Shown piece by piece: positions 34,812 through 46,804 of a DNA stretch of 64,000 bases. Positions within the stretch are counted from its first letter, which is position 1; every line of letters begins with the position of its first letter. The notes beneath the pieces are model-generated. The model searched no databases and was not told the origin of the DNA. It saw only the letters and a list, made by a program, of their open reading frames with translations. The stretch spans positions 186,001-250,000 of the forward strand of contig NBAY01000039.1 in assembly GCA_002794775.1 (NCBI GenBank), given 5' to 3'. Source of the stretch: Porodaedalea pini (lineage: Eukaryota > Basidiomycota > Agaricomycetes > Hymenochaetales > Hymenochaetaceae). Made by a program: the position numbers and the translations under genes.

Positions 34812-35983
34812 TCAAGCGCAACTGAGCAGTGCCTCCAGTCTGTCCAGGACAAAGGCCTGTGTCGTGGCATCCACATCTCCTTTAGTCGTCGCGTTCATCA
34901 CGCTAACGCTCGCAAAACACCCCGAGAGTGCCACGACACTACTTTCTGTTGGAAGTCGATCTGAGCCGCACGTGCTGACATCTAGGGCCGTGCTGGACGT
35001 CGCGGTGTTGATGCGCGTCAATACAAAGTTGAATGCATCAGAGTCTGTGCAATTTCCCGTGGCAGCGGGGTAATTAACGTTAAGCGTGACGTTCCTGGGG
35101 AGAATCGGAGACGTCGAATTGAAAGGCTCGGCGAGAATGGCTTGCACAAATTTCAGTCCGAGGGCAGCGAAGACATTTGCGGTTGTCGTCGATGCTGAGG
35201 GGGTCGATAGGGTTGTGAAAGAAACCTGGGAACCGCCTGAACCAGAGAAGGCGATTGAAGGGAATCCTTCTTTCGCAGCCTCGCAGGCTGCGCCACTGGA
35301 AGATTTTGTGGAAGTCAGTCTTGCGGCTTCAACTCGGATGAAATGCTCGGGCCACTTACACGGTACCTGAGCCCGTAACGCCCGTGCCTAAGTTTGTTCC
35401 TACATTCGGCCCAGAGACGACAAGATCAGGTCCCGTACCGTTAAAGAACGGTGGTGCAGCAGTTTGTATCCCGAACCGAACTGAGGTAACACTAATCGCC
35501 TCATGACTTCGTTTGTATTGCCTCGGAAATTCATCAACACTCACGGGAAAGAGTTCACATAATTAAGACGTGCTTTTCAGGCCCAAGTTAGCAAGAGGAT
35601 GCGAATAACGAAGGAGCACGGACAAACTCACGGTCATTGGGATCAGACCCTGTCGCAGGCGCATTGGCAGGGCAGCTTGCAAACTCGCATCCAGATGAGC
35701 CCAAAGGCTCCGGGGTGGCATCTGAGGAGCCGGTCCCAGACTCGTTTTCTGCGGGAGCAGAAAGTACGACCTGCAGCTCTGAGCATTGAGTTTCGTGGAG
35801 TTCAGGCACAGATGGGCGAGGGATACTGACGTTGAATCCTGCATTCACCAAGGCGGTATTTTGAGCCCGGATATTTGCAACCGCCCAACCATCGTCATTT
35901 GTTTGCACAACTTTGATCTGGGCAACGGCAGCTGTGGTCGCAAGCAGTACAGAACAGAGGCGCAGGAAGGCAGAGCTGGTCAT
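34812..35983 (-). CDS. secreted SurE-like phosphatase/nucleotidase, copy 2
   Basis: ATG 35983 gives a signal peptide (MTSSAFLRLCSVLLATTAAV, then AQ) and IKVVQTNDDGWAVANIRAQ. Further motifs: VVLSAPAENESGTGS, NYVNSFP, DLVVSGPNVGTNLGTG, and a C-terminal region (TLNVNYPAATGNC, RLPTESSVVALSGCFASVSV, LLSCA) close to copy 1. Intron positions correspond, including one directly after the first beta-alpha unit (GFN) and one after NYVNSFP, so the pair arose by tandem duplication. Cysteines in the C-terminal half are conserved between copies, fitting disulfides in a secreted protein. Stop TGA 34814-34812. Confidence 0.88.
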
Positions 35984-36864
35984 CGTAGACTTAGAAGATA
36001 TAACGCCCGATATCTTTGAGACATCCGCGCCCTTGCCAGAGCCCACGAGCTCCTTTAAGCGTTGTCCGCGTAGAGGCGCACGTGCGAAAGTGGAGCACGA
36101 GGGTGCCATAGCATCAGAGGTCCACGTCGATACACGAAGTTACCGCACATGCGATAAAGCCACATCAGTCGTACGAAGGCGCCGAAGGGTCATGAAGAGG
36201 AATATTTGCATTGCACAACGCATGCAACAACGCATCAAATGACCTATAGAGTCCGACGGCCGCCAAGAATAACTGCATTTTTGAATACCATGGCAAGGTA
36301 GACCAGTCGAGAGCCAGCTATGAGCATGCACGTTCGAGCACCTCTGAGCGTCTTGGATTCAAGTTGGAATAACTTCAATAAGGACGCCGGTCGCATGCAA
36401 AGTGCTAGAGTCGGAGTTCACGCTCTGGTTTATTTCATCCGAACGGCCCGTCTGTGTATTTGAGACATTCGCCCTGCATCCGCTCAAATGTTATATTTCC
36501 CAGGTTGCCAGACCCTGTGGAACAGCCAAAACTCGCAAGATCGAAAGGAACTCCTTGCTCCTACTAGGGCCACTACTAGGGCCATGAGTATATGCGTGTA
36601 GATAAAAAAGAAAGTAAGAATAAGCGTTCGCACTTCGTAGCATTCGGAGGTCTGCATATACCATTCGTGAATCTCCCCTTGTACGCTTTCGAGCCGCCCG
36701 CAGGGTACTAGTGTTGACGGCGATGGTGGCAAAAGCGATAGGAGCGAGAGTCTGTGGAGAACAGTCTCTATGACCAGATGAGAATGAACTTCCTAATTTG
36801 GATAGATGAATGGAATAAGCAGACCTTCACAGACGCTCTGAATGCCAACTTCGAGTCCACAACC
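35984..36864. other. intergenic between divergent SurE copy 2 and Mago
   Basis: Promoter region for both directions. A short direct repeat (ACTAGGGCC twice near 36565-36583) is the only structure noted. Confidence 0.55.
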
Positions 36865-37717
36865 ATGTCTTCCCGCGAGAAGGACCCTTTTTATCTGAGG
36901 TATGCAGGGAGAATAATTGAGTAGACTATACATGATACTGACTAGCAACTCTCCTTTCCCAGATACTAGTACGTGTCAAATTTCTAACATTGAGTCGTGC
37001 CAATTTACTCAACGATCATTCCATTGCAACTCTGGAAAACGAACCCATCTCTTCTAGCACTGGACACTCCGGAAAGCATGGACATGAGTTTCTGGAGTTT
37101 GAGTACTCGCATGGGCGCTTACGATACGCGAACAACTCGAACTACCGCAATGACAGTCTGATTCGCAAAGAGAGTACGTCGCCGCCATGCTCCAGGATAG
37201 TACCTAATATTGACCTCTTACTGCTCAGTGTGGATCGGACCATTGGTGGTTAAGGAGCTGAGGAGGATCGTTGAGTCGAGCGAGATCATCAAGTGCGTCG
37301 GTTTGTTTTGCTGTGCTTGTCGGACTAGTAGCTGATGCATGGCGTGTCATTCAGGGAGGATGACGAAAACTGGCCAAAAAAGAACATTGTTGGCAAGCAG
37401 GAGCTGGAGATTCGACTGGGGAATGACCACATCGCTTTCGAAGTAAGTCATTGCTCTATGAACGATCATAGAGGGCTTCTTTCTGACTGCGGGTTTACTT
37501 TCGTGGACTACCTAGACAGCGAAAATTGGCTCCCTTGTCGATCTGCAGGACAGCGAGGACCCGGAGGGACTGCGCGTGTTTTATTATCTTGTTCAGGATC
37601 TCAAGGTGCGTTGACCTTGTTTTTGTCTCATCGCGACCGCCGTTACTTATGCGTCACCTTTCTCAGTGCCTTATTTTTTCCCTTATTTCACTTCACTTCA
37701 AGATCAAACCCATTTAA
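36865..37717 (+). CDS. mago: Mago nashi, exon junction complex core protein
   Basis: 148 residues; pairs with Y14 (RBM8) in the exon junction complex and acts in mRNA localisation and decay. Seven exons: 36865-36899, 36963-36968, 37058-37173, 37229-37289, 37355-37442, 37516-37605, 37667-37717 (447 nt, exact frame). The protein matches the family almost end to end: [73 protein letters not shown] and the terminal [12 protein letters not shown]. The second exon is only 6 nt (ATACTA), needed to make the RYYTGH sequence conserved in all Mago proteins. Introns make up almost half of the gene. Confidence 0.97.
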
Positions 37718-37956
37718 TTCCACGTTCCTCATCATTTCCCCTCCTCCCTACGTGTTATTCATCAGTAAAATCTTGTACATCTGTGTTTTGCGAGCGATGG
37801 ATCTCCAGATGTGAAAACGGAGCTCCGAGCCACTTTTTCGAAGGCGCTCTCGTGCACGTCTACATCTTTGTGTGATGCCTATATAAGCTACCCCCTTTGT
37901 TTTAACTACTCCATAACCGACCACTACCTGTACGTCGCGCTCAAAATTGTGAGAAT

Positions 37957-39310
37957 ATGCCGCCGAAGAAGACGACGGTGACGCGCGCGGCCGCCTCAGC
38001 GAGCCGGGCTGAATCGGACGCGCACACTACTACCATGTCGGCTTTGCAGTTCGCGCCAAACGAACGCGTGCTCTGCTACCATGGCCCGCTCATCTACGAA
38101 GCGAAGGTGCTCAAGGCTGAGACTTATACCGAGAGCAACTCGCCAACAGGCCGAACGGGCCCGCACTACTTCGTGCACTACAAAGGGTGGAAACAGACGT
38201 GTGTCGCAAAGCGCTCTTCTTTTGTTCGACGTTCTCACTGACTGCTGCCTCTTCTCGTATCACTGCTGCGCAGATGGGATGAATGGGTGCCCGAGCCGCG
38301 CCTGATGAAGTATAATGAGACGAATCTCTTGATCCAGAAGAAACTGAACGCGGAAAGCAAGGAAGCACAGTCCGCAGCCTCTGCGACTGCAAAGACACAA
38401 AAGTCGGTGACTGCCACGTCAGGCAGGGTGTTGACTGCAGGCGGGCGCAAGGAGAGCACGCGCGGTACGAAACGCGGGAGAGAGGAGGTGCGTTATGTTG
38501 TCAGTTCATTCTGCATGAGCTTGCTCATGAAGTACATCTGCGGGTCAAATAGGACGATGGGTCGCGGAGGCCGGATATGAGGATCCTCATACCAGATATT
38601 CTGAAGGTACAGCTCGTCGACGACTGGGAGAACGTCACGAAGAATGGCCAGGTTGGTCTATCGTTCCGCCTCTTCTTCATCCCGATTGTCCCTGACACTG
38701 TTTGTCGACGTGGAAGCTCGTCTCGCTGCCACGCAAACCAAACGTCGAGGAGCTTCTACAGGATTTCCAACAATGGGCAGGATCACAAAAGGAGCAGCTG
38801 CCACGCGCAGCATCAATGCTACCATCCATCACCGCAGGCCTGCGACTTTACTTCGATCGCGCTCTCGGCACCAAACTGCTCTACCGCTTCGAGCGTCCGC
38901 AGTACCACAACCAGCGCTACCAATATGTGACAGGCTCGCACGTCAAAGTCGGCTCTCAAAAAGAGATGAGCGAAATATACGGTGCAGAGCACCTATTGCG
39001 CTTGATATGTCTGTATTTCTCTCTCTTTTCACTCCGTCCTAGTTTGATGTGTCTTAACGATTGTGGAATTCAGCGAATCTACCTGCGATGGTTGCGACTT
39101 CAAAGATGGATGCAGATTCCGTGAACATACTCACAGACTACGTACACTGGCTCCTGAAGTACGTCCTTATAATCACACGTCTTCCATTTATTCATACATG
39201 CCTAATCAATGCCTGTCTCTAGATATATGGTACAAGAGCGAGATCGCGTTTTCTTAAAGGAGTACGAGCAGGCTACAGCACAATATCAGAATTATATTAT
39301 GCGCTCATGA
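37957..39310 (+). CDS. eaf3: Eaf3/MRG15 chromodomain protein
   Basis: 339 residues in six exons: 37957-38198, 38274-38487, 38553-38651, 38717-39008, 39074-39158, 39223-39310 (1020 nt). N-terminal chromo-barrel ([20 protein letters not shown]...[19 protein letters not shown]), a basic linker, and a C-terminal MRG domain ([94 protein letters not shown]). Subunit of NuA4 acetyltransferase and Rpd3S deacetylase in yeasts, reading H3K36 methylation. It lies 239 nt downstream of Mago on the same strand. Confidence 0.95.
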
Positions 39311-39859
39311 TGTTCGGCTCGTCTCTTGCACACGCCCCTTTCCGCCCCATCGCATTCCTTGTTGTAACTTAACCTCTATCTTGGGTCTTTCTATTATCGA
39401 TCGTTCTCCTTCTGCGTAACTCCACTCGCAGATCCATCTCGTTTGGTCTTACATTTTGCAATGAGTTGTAACTGCACTTTCCGACGCGACCAGGAGCCAC
39501 GAAACTGGATCAAGCATAAAATCAATTCTCAGACGCAATGATACATGCAACGTGAGCGAGATCGAGTCGTAGAAAAGAACAAATAATCGATAATCAAAAG
39601 GTAATTGTAAAAGGACTTTCCGGTTTTGTGGGCATATAGGGTATCGATGCCAGAAAGAGACGTCTAGAAACCAAGAAACATAGTCCAGGACCAAGCAGTG
39701 ACGTCGGACACTAGCCACAGAAAAAGAAAGAAGACTGTTTGAAAATGAGTCGGTCATGCTCGTGCCCGCGCGAACACTCGTCGCGTATCCTAACGAAGTC
39801 TCCAACTTGTCCAAGGCTTCCTTCGCCTTCTCCAGTCCAACATAACGCCCGCGTTAGGT
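39311..39859. other. intergenic between convergent Eaf3 and family gene B
   Basis: No gene or repeat recognised. Confidence 0.6.
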
Positions 39860-41660
39860 CTAGACAGTGCCAGCATCAGTAACTCGTCCAGCGAGTAGCC
39901 GTTGGCGACATCCATCAGCGGTGGCAGCGGAGGATGCCAGATCGTCCGTAAGACGTGCGGATATGGCGGAGCCAACAAAGGGTCGGATGGTAGGAGCAGG
40001 TGCGCTCTGAGTTGCAGGCATAAGCAGTGAGGAAGCAAGGGAGCTGAGCAGTGATTGCAATGTGCAATAGTGTCGACACAGCATCGGCAGAAAGGATCTT
40101 GTGGAGCATTTGGCGCAGAAGTCAACATCCAAGCGAAGTGACGAAGCAAAGCGGCTTGTCAAGAGATCTACAGTCGGATCCTCAGCCATAGCCATGTCGT
40201 CCGCTTCGCATAACTCCATGTTGTTGTAGCTCATGCAGCGGAGTCCGAAGAGGTCATTGTCGTTGTCGGGCATCTGAACACTCTCGCGATAGGTCCAGAA
40301 CGACGTCGGGAAGCAGGGTATTTGAGAAATGGATTCAACGTCCTCCATATAGTCATATGAGTGGTTGTCGGAAAAGGAGTCGGAAGGGGCGGTAGTTGTG
40401 GGAAAAGCGACGAAGCCGGCAGGATGCTTAGCCTCATCGCCCATAATTATAATTCGACGCGCCGGTGCTCCAGAATCAGTGTCCTGGTAGGCAGACATCA
40501 CTAGTGGCAGCAGGTGGTGTCCGGGGAAACATTCCTGTGTCGGTGCGAGGTCGAGAAAAGGATAGACAACAAAGGAGTCCGAATGGACAGCTTCGTCGCC
40601 CATGGCTAGGCCCATGTACGAGTGCGTGTCTAATGGCGTGAGTGTGTCAAAGACAGCATCCTGATAGTCGGCCATAGAGAGCGGTAGCGGGTGTGATCCA
40701 TCGAAAGACTGCGGCGTAGGCTGCGGGGAGGCCAGATTAGGTGACGGCAAGGACAGTCCTAACTCCTCGAAGGGAAAGAGGACATTGTCAAGGAACGAGA
40801 TAGCCTCATGTGCAGACACGCTTCTATTCTGGTAAGCGTTGGCTGAAATTGATGCACCGTCTTGCAAGTCAGGGTCGGAGTCACCACCGTTGGTGTCCGA
40901 GCACGCGTCGGCATCGAAAGCGGAAAGGAGCTGGATAGCCGGAGGAGCGATCTCACCAATTTCGAGGACGTGCTTCACGTCGGCGAAGCTGTCCTCAGTC
41001 GCAGCGCAGACCCTGGTGCAACTCCGTGGGTAACCTTCAGAGTGCAAGGGATAAGTACGGGTGACATCTGTGGTAGAGCGAGGGTACATACAAAGGATGT
41101 GCACACAGGGGCATAATGGTCCTCCGGACCTTGGAAGGAATTGAGGGTGGAATTCCTATATGTCTGCTTATGTACATACATGTCAGCCTCAGATGATCTG
41201 TCGTTTGAATATGCGAAGCATACGCACGACGTCAAAGTATGATGCATCGAGAGTGCGACCGTCAGTCGTCTCGGCAAGTGATGACAATATCCTCGAGCTC
41301 CTGATATCGTCATCCAGGGTGGAGGAGCTTGCCACCGGAGGCATTCCCTGTGAGAGACGGACGATGAGCTCCGGTGGCACGCAAGATTGAAGATACGTAC
41401 TATACTCGGGTGGTACGACGTTTCCATATATCAGAGATCGAGCCATTAGGCTCGTAGAGATCGAAGAAGGACTCCGCCGTGGGGCAGGGTTGAGGAGGGG
41501 GGCGTCGTCGGGTGGCACTGACCAGCAGTGAGGAGAGGAGGGGGCGAATGGCCGTCGACAAAGCCTGCTTGTCGACGAGAGGGCGCGAGCGGAGCTTGCT
41601 TGTTGAGTTGTTGTGCAAGGAGCGGGCTTTGGAGTCAACAGAATGCTTTATGAGCACCAT
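39860..41660 (-). CDS. family gene B, intact member of an unrecognised family
   Basis: Exons 41660-41406, 41347-41224 and 41067-39860 give 1587 nt in frame, 528 residues. Exon 1 (MVLIKHSVDSKARSLHNNST...RPLVDKQALSTAIRPLLSSL then LVSATRRRPPP) matches the first coding block of copies A and C, and the promoter block matches as well. Exon 3 is acidic and Ser-rich, with an imprecise internal repeat (SHPLPLSMADYQDAVFD...MGDEAVHSDSF against HHLLPLVMSAYQDTDSG...MGDEAKHPAGF) and a C-terminal Cys/His cluster (VDFCAKCSTRSFLPMLCRHY then C). No signal peptide or membrane span. Intron 2 is long (156 nt) and is the weakest junction; exon 3 could be a separate gene. Function unknown; a nuclear or regulatory role would be a guess. 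Confidence 0.55.
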
Positions 41661-41711
41661 GGTGGCCGTCGAAAGTCAAGATGTATGTGGGGAACGAGAA
41701 TGGGATGCGGG

Positions 41712-41765
41712 CCATTTTATAATCATCCAAATCGAGCGGCTGACTGGTATGCGCGAAATGACGTA
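41712..41765 (-). promoter_or_regulatory. shared family promoter, copy B
   Basis: In gene direction: TGACGT core reversed (ACGTCA, 41764-41759), then TTTGGATGATTATAAAAT with the TATA box about 57 nt before the ATG at 41660. Order and spacing match copies A and C. Confidence 0.75.
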
Positions 41766-42696
41766 GCGCGTCAGCTCAGAACCGAGCACCTCAGCATTCA
41801 AGTCCATGTCCACATTTTGCGTTCGCATTTTGAAGCTTCTAAGTCTTGCATCGTGTTGTTTCGCAGTTCCAGTAAGATGTAGCTTGTCTTGCGCGTTTCG
41901 ACGACACTCCTGCGAGAACGTCAGTTCAAGCATAGAATAGCAGCCTATCGTAGCTTAAACCATGTTCCAAGACTTAGTTGTTTTACTCGAAATGGACTCC
42001 GAGCATTTCTGTTGTTAGCATTATGATTTTGAAGTTCAGCGGTAAAGTCAACCAGCCTTTTGAACTTGATCGCTTCCAAGTCGCAGACGTATCGAAGGAG
42101 TCCCTTCGCATAACATAGTCTTCCAGAATGAGACGAGACTCAGTGACATACTATATGCTGATCGAGAGGGACAGAGATGAAGGTGAATGGCAGACCACTG
42201 GCAGAAGACGCGAGTCGCGCCAAGGTCACGCTACCGGGGCTCGGCCGGGCTACGGGCACGTTATCGCGTCTTGCCGGAATCTTTCCATCTTCCCCTCTCC
42301 TCTTGTATTCAAGCAAATCACCTGCATTTTGAAGATTTCCCGAACTTACGACTTATCATCTAGGGCAACAAAACCCGACTCAGAGACAAGGACTCGAAAT
42401 CCCATTCCAAAAAACTATTATTGACCAAAGAACCGGAATGACATACTTAAAATGAATTGAACGAATGGTAACACGATAGAAAAAAAAAAAGAAAAACGAC
42501 AGACCACTTCGACATTGACTTCTACAATTCCATCCTCAACTCCGAGGTAACCCCTCATCAGAATAACATTACACGACGATAACAGAACGACAAACAAAAA
42601 CTTGATTAGCATTCTCTCAACGAGGAAAGGACAGCAAGTCGGAATGGAGAGCAAATCAGAAAGGAGAGGCGACTGCACTCAGAAATATTCTGGAAC
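41766..42696. other. intergenic between divergent-side family gene B and the Nox 3' end
   Basis: No conserved coding frame seen. A poly-A stretch lies at 42480-42491. Confidence 0.55.
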
Positions 42697-44715
42697 TTAG
42701 AAGTTCTCTGTAACAATGGCGAGGTAAAGTCAGTGAACTGAAAGAGGATGAAAGTAAAATGCGCACCTTTGCCAAAGAAGAAGCGCGTTCCCTTCGGGCT
42801 GGAGAACTTGTTCGACATGGTATGCAAAGTACGCGAGAGTACAGTCGGTCCACAGAAGAACTGGTCAAAAACAGTCGGTCAACAAAAGCGTTAGCATTAT
42901 ATTGAGAAGCAGACGCACCACTCCGACATCAGTGTCCGGGTGTTTCTCAGCAATGGATGGGAAGACGCGATCCCAGTTCGGCCTGCCGAAGTGTGTGGGC
43001 GCGCGCAGTCCACTGACAGCATCCTTCTCAGCACCGACATCCTGGACCTGCACGATAGAAAGAAGAGAGAAGAAATCAATTCGAGTTATCTCCACGATAA
43101 GCTATAGTAACCCACCATGATGTTCGTGGCATCGTCGGGCTTGATCTTCGCCGTAAGATAAATGCTGATCTCAATCCGACGCATCGTGTCCTGGTCCTCA
43201 ATCGCCTTCAGGAGCGAATGGAACCACTCCGCCGAGCCGAAGTCACGGATAACCCACGTGAAGTACACTTTCGAGAGGCGCGTCGGCTTCGAGTTGTTGA
43301 AGTTGTTCATGCGGTACCAGATATTCTTGAGGATCGACGCGAACGGCGTCACACCGATACCCGCACCGACAAGCAGCACCGTCTCGTACTTCAAAAAGTC
43401 CTCAGACGCAGAACCAAACGGCCCGTCAACCATGACACGCGGGAGCACGCGGTTGACTGGTGGGGGGATAACTTTGCCCTCGCCGCCCTTCTCCGGCGCA
43501 TCTTTTGAGTCGAAATCACATCCAAGCGCCTTAGCGAATGCAGCAGTAAAGTCGCCGACAATGCGTATGTGTACAGAGATGTAGTCCTCCTCGGGCGCAC
43601 TCGTGAGCGTGAACGGGTGCCACTGGAAGTAAGAGACCTCAGGGCAGGAGAGGAAGATGTACTGTCCGGCACGCGTGGTCGTCTTCTCTTTCTTGATCTG
43701 CACTTCCATGACCTTTGACGGGTGCTGGATGACCTTGGAGACGTAGGTGCGATGGCGAGAGCGGACTTCACGCAGAATTCGCTCGTAGATCCAGATCACG
43801 CCACCGACAAGCCAGTAGCGCTACGTTCAATAGAAATTAGCTAGTATTTTGACCTACTTCAAGTTCAGAAGAACTCACCCAGAAGACGCCGATGGTGTTG
43901 AAAGAACAGTACGGGGGCCTGTCTGGCTTAATCATGCAGAACATGCCGTGGAGCTGCCAGTTGATGAAGAACACGATGAAGAGGTGGTGCGAGTACCAGA
44001 AGCGCTCAAAGTGGGCTCGGCGGCGCTTCTCCATTGCGAAGAACACCATGATGCCGAGCGCGACGGTCATGATCCAACCTGTCGCACCCGGCCCTGTGAT
44101 GATGTTGGCAACGATGAATGTTACGACGCGCTGGCTGGTGGTCTTCGCATCCGTGTCCGCGATCGCAAGCTTCGCATAGTTGACCATGTGCGCTGCGATG
44201 TGCACGAAGGAGAAAAAGACGATCGACCATGCGACCATCTTGTGGAACGTGATATTCTTGTCAAAGGGAATAACGTCGTTGAGGGCCGTGCGACGGAGCA
44301 AAGAGATGAAGTTCCGGCAGACGGGAAGTAGGATGAAGATGACATCGACATGCAGGACAAGAGCAGCCGTACGGGCGATGACTGTAGCATACTTGTTAGA
44401 AACTAGCCCATTCTTACGAACCGCTTGCTTACCGAAGGTTATACCAAAGGTCGCCCGAGAATTAACCAGATTATCCTTCAGCGAATAATGAAACCACCCG
44501 AATACGAAGACAAGGATGTGGAGAAGTACAACGAGGTAAAAGAAAAGGCGACGACCGCCCTCGTTGACCATCCAGAGGTCCCAACGCTCTTTCAAAGAAA
44601 GTTTCTTCGCCTCAGTCGGTTCGGCATTTGTGACTCCACGCATGGTTGGAATACGCATGAGACCCTGCATGCGCTGCCTTTCTGTCTTGTTCCGCTGCAG
44701 GTTCGGGTTGCCCAT
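42697..44715 (-). CDS. nox1: NADPH oxidase (NoxA/Nox1 type)
   Basis: 574 residues in six exons: 44715-44433, 44381-43879, 43820-43116, 43047-42919, 42860-42767 and an 11-nt last exon 42707-42697. A six-span ferric-reductase-like membrane core carries haem-ligand histidines (HKMVAWSIVFFSFVHIAAH and RFWYSHHLFIVFFINWQLHG). The cytosolic half has the FAD site (QWHPFTLTSAPEED), the NADPH nucleotide loop (GAGIGVTPFASILKNIWYR), FFCGPTVLSRTLH and the family C-terminus GTRFFFGKENF. It passes electrons from NADPH to oxygen, making superoxide for hyphal differentiation and fruiting. Start taken at 44715 because an in-frame stop lies shortly upstream. An out-of-frame ATG at 44801 opens an overlapping upstream frame. 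No EF hands, so NoxA rather than NoxC. Confidence 0.95.
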
Positions 44716-46189
44716 GTTGAAGGTGAGGTCGGGGTGGCGTCGAGCGCCAGGCCTCTATCGGAGAAGTCGAGGCCAGAGGACCTCTTCATGTTGTAAGCCA
44801 TCGTGTCTAGTCTAGTTTTTGGAGAAGGGGAAAACGAGTGAGCGCGCTGCGCTGAAAATTAAGAGAGAGAATGGGTCCGTCCTGCGGGAGTTAAAAGGGA
44901 GAGAGGAAGGAGGATGAGGGGGTTTGAGGCAAGGAGCTGCGGCAAGGCCATCACGATCTAGGTCGCGGTCGTCACGTTTCCTTGACACTGGTTTTTCCTT
45001 ATTTGGGGGTTACTCACGATAGCCGCCCGCCGAGTGACATCCATTTCTGATCTCCTCCCATCGGCATCCCGTTTTTGATCTATTTCTGGAACCAAGACAC
45101 AGCAACGACCCCGGCTAACAGCTCTGCGCCGGAGCATCTGCCTCACGCTGTTTATATCTGCTGTTTGTCGGCATCCGAATGATCGGACAGTTGAAAGACA
45201 ATTGAACATGATGCTCTTGTTCAGTGCAAGATAAAAATGACAGACTATCCAGTGACGGCTAGTCCGGAGTATATATCAAGAGACGAAAGGTCCAGCCACC
45301 AAGACAGCCTTCACTGAGTTGATGCTCCTCTTATGATAGCTTAGCAGAAGACTTATATTGTACAGAATGAGGTAAGACTACACAACATATAAACTCAAAG
45401 CAATCCAAAGGAACAAGACAGCATGACTGGCAAAAATAGTGCGCAGCACACATAAGCATACCATATTGCACCCATTGTAACCAGGAAGTTACAATACGGA
45501 AAATTGAACAAGTCATTTTCACACCATATATTTGCAAATTCCCTAGCTTCCACTCAAGATAAGAGAGAATCAGTTTGAAGTGACACGAAAATACTGTTTC
45601 AATTTCAAATACGGTACCGACGATCGAAACTCCCATGCATATGTAGATGAAACAGCCACTATCAAACTCCGACAAAAATATACAAAAAAGGAATCCATCA
45701 GACAAACGCTGCTCTCGCTGGCAAGCCCACCACGTGTCTCCGAAGAGATAAACGCAACGGGACAAGCCAAACGTCCTCGAGCCCGCCACCCAAAGGCAAG
45801 AGCAGGCATAGTTCTCGGTATGACGAGGCAGCGCGGATGTCATCTACTGGATTTGAAGAGTGTGGCATGAGTAAACATGCGAGACTCGAGTTAGTTTCTA
45901 TAAAATAGATCCTAGCTGAGTATGTTCATTAGAGAATCAGGATTGAGGGGAGCGGCCTTTTATATGAAGAAGATGGGCTGGTCCGTGCACATTTTAGCGT
46001 CGATCATCGCCGATCATCTATATTGGGGTATAGTATTTGTCTCTTGTGGCCGTCCTGTGAACTCAGCTCGCACCATTATCAAGACCATCCTTATGCGACA
46101 CCAAAGAAAAGGGAGGCGAAGCAGGATCAGAATGAAAGATAGGCGAATGTAAGGCACTCGGCAGATTTCAAATCACTACGGGTTCACCA
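44716..46189. other. 1.5-kb intergenic, promoter side of Nox
   Basis: I see no conserved frame. A pyrimidine-rich leader directly precedes Nox. Confidence 0.5.
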
Positions 46190-46415
46190 TCTTTTCTGAA
46201 TCTCTGTATCACAAACGTCTAACAAAGGCCCATCATGAACACAAGATGGATGGAACCACCATCCAAACACGATGTGAACGCAGACCGGTTCACAAAACTA
46301 ATCACCATGCATCAGCGGCTAGTGATGATCGCTTGACGAGACATTGTGATGAGAAGAGCATCAATGTCTGTCTAACCCCACAACCGTAGTTATGCTCGAT
46401 GCTCTGATGACTATA
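46190..46415 (+). repeat. dispersed repeat, unit 1
   Basis: Diverged copy of 49853-50105 in the same orientation. Shared runs include CATCCAAACACGATGTGAA/CATCCAAATACGATGCGAA, TAGTGATGATCGCT/TAGTGATAATCACT, GCATCAATGTCTG/GTATCAATGCCTG and ACCCCACAACCGTAGTTATG/ACCCCGCAATCGTAGTTGTG. No coding frame is conserved. Confidence 0.7.
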
Positions 46416-46804
46416 CTACATATGCATAGGGAAGAATACATAGGGGATAGCAAGCGAATGCTTGTCGAGAATTTCTCGTTCGTTTGTTCCTTTGGTGCTT
46501 ACTGGCTTCACTCTAGAGACATGGGTGCCCTTATTGCATTATCATTTGCATCTCCTTTCTCCTCGATTCTCCCCTACTATTCCTTGCTCTTCTCTCCCTT
46601 ATACATACTCATCATGTAGAAAAATATGGTGTGTGCAGTAACATGTGAATAGAAATAGAGACGCTGGAATATCAATGACACTGGAACGAGATATGGCCGA
46701 CTCGGATAAAAGTTGTTGTGCAGTATTTGACGTATCCCTTGATCGGCGTGTCATTTGGACAAAACGGACGCATCACGTCTTGTTATCAAACTCGCAGTCC
46801 AAAT

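Noticed and set aside
41104..41189. Family gene B as two separate genes
   Set aside because: A three-exon model gives 1587 nt in exact frame with proper splice signals. The alternative stays possible and is stated in the entry.
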